A stretch of 64,000 nucleotides of DNA from Rhodamnia argentea (lineage: Eukaryota; Streptophyta; Magnoliopsida; Myrtales; Myrtaceae). Numbering within the stretch: position 1 is the stretch's first letter; the number at the start of each line of letters is the position of its first letter. The notes beneath the pieces are model-generated. The model made no database searches and was not told the origin of the DNA. It saw only the letters and a program-made list of their open reading frames with translations. This document shows positions 58,961 through 64,000 of the stretch, one piece after another. Position numbers and translations under genes: made by a program. Location: contig NC_063160.1 in the NCBI RefSeq assembly GCF_020921035.1, forward strand, positions 15,899,095 through 15,963,094, given 5' to 3'.

Positions 58961-60200
58961 ATAATGCCCGTGAGTACAAACAACGACATAAGCTGACAAG
59001 GCAAGATCTTTTGCAGATGCCCAAAAACCCTCAGACCAGAGATTCAGTTCGAAACCGGTTCGGGAGAATGTTCTCGGGATGATCCGGGAGATTAAAAGCA
59101 AAGACAAAGAGCAGAGCTTTGTCCCACTCCCAAACCCAATATGATATCATAATTAAAGCTCTCGCTCTGTGCACCCAACACATGCATGGCAGTCCAGATA
59201 AAGAGTGCAGTGGAGCAGGGCAATCACGTAAATGAAGCATGGATGAGCTACGTTTTAGGGGGAAAGAAACATGAACTTTTTTTTGCTTTTTGGGAGGGTG
59301 GGGATGGCTTCCTCAAAAGGGCCAGCCAAGAGGACCAGAGAGAGAGAGCACATGGGAAGAGCACATGGAGAAAGAGAGAGATTATGGAGTTTGGATGGTA
59401 GCAAAGGGAGAGAGAGAGAGAGAGGGATTGTGGCATGTGAGCACGGGGAGACAGTGCAGCAGCACGAATTGTACAGCATGTTCAGCACATTCCCTGCATG
59501 GCAGCTCCTCCCTCCCCTGTGGCAGCTCAAAAAACACCATTTTTAAACAAAACTCCCTTCCTTCTCTTCTTGATCTAAATGGTGGGTAATCAATCTGATC
59601 CTTCGCACATGTCTAGGGATGGACGTCGATGCAAACCTCGTTAATCCCGGCATGTGGGACAAGGCTCACACCCCCCAAAACAGAAAAAGAAAAGAAAAAG
59701 AAAGCATGTGATTTGAAGGGGGAATGAATAAACTGTCTTTCATAATAAGAAACAGGGCCATTGTTTTCCGCAGAAGGCACTGCAGTGTTAATCCCAAGCT
59801 TATCATTCAGACTTCGAATCTGTATCATCAAGCACCGATCATCGGTTCAGTCTGATTCAAAATTGACGAACAAGTTGATGATGGCCATTCTCGCTCAGAT
59901 TCAGAAGTGACGCATCCAGTTTTTTCTTTTCTTATGTTGGGGGGATGATGATGAGTGGAACGATGATCAGATTTTAAACAGTCACGTGAAGCAGCGTTCA
60001 CGCTTTATTCCTTTTGTTTCTCGGTCGGCAGATAAGTCCATTCGATCAGACATCAGGCGTTTGCCGACCCTTCTTGAGGTCGAACCGCCCCTGGGCCCTG
60101 GCCCGCCCCCTGTTTCGTCTGGCGTGGACCGCTTGAATCTTGCCATTTGGACGCTTTTGCCTATAGTATACGTGTAGGCAAAAGCACCAGTAGTGTGTGT

Positions 60201-60203
<3 letters not shown>

Positions 60204-60244
<41 letters not shown>
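60204..60244. repeat. (AT)n microsatellite, about 20 units
   Basis: Uninterrupted alternating TA over about 41 bases. Confidence 0.95.
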
Positions 60245-60246
<2 letters not shown>

Positions 60247-60254
60247 AAAATGTT

Positions 60255-60600
60255 AATCTCGCAAAAAATCTCAAATTGATATTTTTATAATAACCATCAA
60301 AAATACTAAATTAGTACATTTGTGACAAATTTACCCTTTTATTAATTTACATTAAATTGGATTATTACTACGAAAAATTTCAAATTAGTATAAACGGAGG
60401 GTAAAAACTCCAAGCTGATATGCACGTCAAGTGCCACATATCATCTAATTCAGTAATTCGACGTTAATACTTAATGGAAACTAACGGAAGGTAAATTTAT
60501 CATAGGTATGTCGGTTTGAGATTTACGGTGATTAAAAGATTAGTTTGAGATAAATTTATCACGCGTACATCGGTTTATGATTTTTCTTGTGCCATTAATC
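60255..60600. repeat. Inverted-repeat element of the 'aaaatctcaaattgatattt' type
   Basis: Left 'ttaatctcgcaaaaaatctc' with 'gtgacaaatttaccctttt' is mirrored by the right end, inverted 'ttaatggcacaagaaaaatc' with 'gtgataaatttatctcaaac'. About 345 bp, AT-rich, no coding. Target duplication not resolved. It abuts the AT microsatellite. Confidence 0.55.
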
Positions 60601-61284
60601 CTTAAAATCAAAGATACAGTCAGACGGAAAGATCAAACACTCTCGTATCTCGACCATTTCGTCGAATCCTTCGAGGGGTTCTTTCTTCCATGTTTTTTGT
60701 CCGTAAGATCGAAGTCGGTCGGCTTAAGGGAAAAAGGAGAAAAACCAAGGAAAGGAAAGTGGATGCAAGAGTTCCCTACTGTTTCCTTTTACGTGGCACC
60801 ACACGCTGCCACAACAGCCCCTTATGGAGCGAGCGGTCTTCTCCTCCGCATGGGAAATTGTCCATCGCATTGATACCATGGAGCCAGCCAATTATTGACC
60901 AAAAACTTAGGACTTTAGTCCTCCATTATTCCCACATTACCAAATAAATATTCACTTCTTTTACATGTAATTTGCAATTTACGAGAGAAATTACTTTTCG
61001 CGCATGCAGATATGAACCTAATCGAAGCGCGCGCTCAAAAAAAAAAAAAAACCAAATGATTTTTACCCTGAAACATTACGGCCAAAGAAGACAGGCTTCC
61101 ATCGGCACGAGTTTTTCGACGTATGCGGTGCACGAAGAACCCTATGAATGGATATCCGACGAATGCGCTCCGATGTCGGCCCCACCACCACGACAAACCA
61201 TCCATCACAAGGACTTGCTGAGGATCTTAATAAGACCTCACGTATGCTGAGATGCGAAACATGGTAAAAGGAAGTCAACAATTA
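60601..61284. other. Spacer, nothing recognised
   Basis: Three or four overlapping frames of 72-98 codons without known domains. A-run at 61038-61051. Confidence 0.4.
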
Positions 61285-61470
61285 GGCTACGTTTGTTTTT
61301 ACAGAAAATGGATGAATTAAAATAAAATATTTTTTTGAAAATGACTGCTTGCCAATAATAATTTATTTCTAGATTTTTTTTTGTGAACGATAAATATTTT
61401 TTGTTCTTTCATTTTTATAAGCGATACAAGCGATTATCTTGTTTTTTTTTAAAATATTTTTCCATGTAAA
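61285..61470. mobile_element. Tourist-like MITE, end fragment (copy 7)
   Basis: TTA followed by GGCTACGTTTGTTTTTACAG matches the family left terminus. No clear right end; likely a truncated copy. Confidence 0.45.
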
Positions 61471-61542
61471 TCATTGTAAGACAGTTTTGATGATCTATTG
61501 TTGGCAATTCTTGAAAGATATTGCACCCAACATAGTTCCCAG

Positions 61543-61736
61543 TGGGCTGGACCAACTAAAACCCAGTCCACTGAAAAATTCTCAGGCCCAGCCCAATCCG
61601 CTATCGGCCCACTCTTCGATGTCCATCTTCTTCATTCGACCGAAAACCCTAACGATATATAAACAGCACGATCTCTGAAGCTCCTACGCTGCTGTCGCTG
61701 GAACGGAGGTCTTTGCTCTCGCCCACCGACTCGACC
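61543..61736 (+). promoter_or_regulatory. eS19 promoter: site II motifs, telo-box, TATA
   Basis: TGGGCT (61543-61548) and GGCCCA-type motifs at 61585-61590, 61590-61595 and 61606-61611 are site II elements. AAACCCTAA (61644-61652) is a perfect telo-box. TATATAAA lies at 61656-61663. This combination is the classic promoter layout of plant ribosomal-protein genes and links transcription to cell growth (TCP factors at site II). Confidence 0.8.
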
Positions 61737-63293
<1,557 letters not shown>

Positions 63294-63579
63294 ACAATGA
63301 ATCAAGTATTACCTAGACTCGTCTTAGGTAGAATTAGATTACTCTTAGTGTCTTTGTTTTTTTCTGATATAGAGATATGTGGCGCCCAGAGAGTTCAGGA
63401 TCCAGTTTTTTTCAGATTTTTGTTTTGGTCGGAGTCTTTTTTCATACGTTGAGAGGCTTTATATCCTGAATTCGATTCGTTCGGCTTTATTGCACGCACA
63501 AGGTGAATTTTGAGGCTTTGGTTAGCTTTAATTTCTGGTGAGCAAAGTTCAGCTTGTGTTCCTCTTGCCTTATACTCAC
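63294..63579 (+). other. eS19 3' UTR and spacer
   Basis: Likely transcribed 3' UTR followed by about 150 bases without features. Confidence 0.4.
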
Positions 63580-64000
63580 TAGGGGTGAGCAAACCGTATC
63601 GGACCGGCCAAGGTGGTCTAGTTCTCAGTCCCAATAAATGGGACCAGTGACGAGGCGGTCTAGTCCCTGGTTCCATGGTGGACCCACCGTAGGATCAGAC
63701 TGTACCGCCTAGAAAATATATATACACAAAAAAAAAAAATTGAAGAACTAGTTAAGCTAATTTCTCCATTTTTTGCTTGACACTTACTCCTCTCGCTTGA
63801 CGCTTGTGGCTCGCCTTTGCAATGCAGCTCTCTTGGCACGTGTTCGTCTCACCTTTGCCTCTCTACTTGCTCCGCTTGCGGTCTTGCCTCTCGCTTGTCG
63901 ACATCTTTGCTTTTCTCACATCTCATTAGTTTAGGGGAAAATTCCAAATAAGAGTTCGAAGTGCTTTCATTTTCTCAATTGATGGCTTGAAGTTAATTTT
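63580..64000. mobile_element. hAT-like element, left end (runs off window)
   Basis: TAGGGGTGAGCAAACCG at 63580 is the typical terminus of plant hAT non-autonomous elements, followed by CGG/CCG-rich sequence ('ggaccggccaaggtggtcta'). The other end and target duplication lie outside the window. Confidence 0.6.

Larger units (their letters stand above)
58080..60200. other. Long gene-free stretch with simple repeats
   Basis: Many overlapping open frames on both strands, up to 200 codons (58103-58705 minus), with no family I recognise and compositional bias (poly-T 58570-58583, GGA-repeat 58931-58960, GA-repeats 59336-59432). A fold-back lies at 58711-58782 and is listed separately. A promoter or non-coding RNA gene is possible but not shown. 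Confidence 0.4.

Noticed and set aside
59430-59535. Possible miR408-like hairpin (cggggagacagtgcagc / ccctcccctgtggcagc)
   Set aside because: The match to miR408 is too poor and the arms pair badly.

Overview
The window is nuclear DNA of a flowering plant, almost certainly a eudicot. It has intron-rich genes with GT-AG borders, plant-only families (CRR7, EXO70E, RPK2, RBG-type RNA-binding protein, B3), a plant nuclear tRNA-Asn, a telo-box/site II ribosomal-protein promoter, and many AT-rich intergenic repeats. The repeats (Tourist-like MITEs, a long inverted-repeat family with pieces like 'gactgaattggcac') remind me of woody Myrtales such as eucalypts, but that is only an impression. The exon models below were built by hand from splice borders, reading frame and remembered homologues. 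Layout: 1-373 (-) is the start of an RPK2-type LRR receptor kinase that runs off the left edge. 3714-4971 (-) is a two-exon plant-specific protein ending in a Cys-rich tail. 7460-8679 (+) is CRR7, a chloroplast NDH assembly factor. 9117-9768 (-) is a three-exon 121-aa protein of unknown role. 13805-15760 (+) is a single-exon EXO70E2-like exocyst subunit. 18810-21626 (+) is a mitochondrial-type glycine-rich RRM protein. 25329-25611 is a stop-bearing Myb/SANT-like remnant. 26388-26461 is tRNA-Asn(GTT). 27834-32721 (+) is a ten-exon alpha/beta hydrolase. 36157-40976 (+) is the ribosome-biogenesis WD protein WDR12, with one GC-AG intron. 43220-48120 (+) is a decayed B3-domain gene. 55978-56538 (-) is an atypical bHLH. 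61737-63293 (+) is ribosomal protein eS19. The genes are independent housekeeping, signalling and organelle genes with no visible cluster logic. Two of them (WDR12, eS19) serve ribosome production and both carry telo-box-like promoter motifs. Between the genes lie mobile-element fossils: at least six Tourist-like copies (three of them with TTA/TAA target duplications at both ends), a MULE-type MITE with a perfect 10-bp duplication (10110-10971), several copies of a long inverted-repeat family, a hAT-like element split by a broken Ty1-copia retrotransposon (49535-55342), and a 2.85-kb LTR-like insertion full of tandem arrays (44259-47109) inside the B3 pseudogene. I found no clearly new biochemical system. 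The most interesting signals are the T-rich plus CG-rich core shared by two unrelated MITE families, the splice revision of the 3714-4971 gene, the GC-AG intron in WDR12, and a fold-back near 58711-58782.
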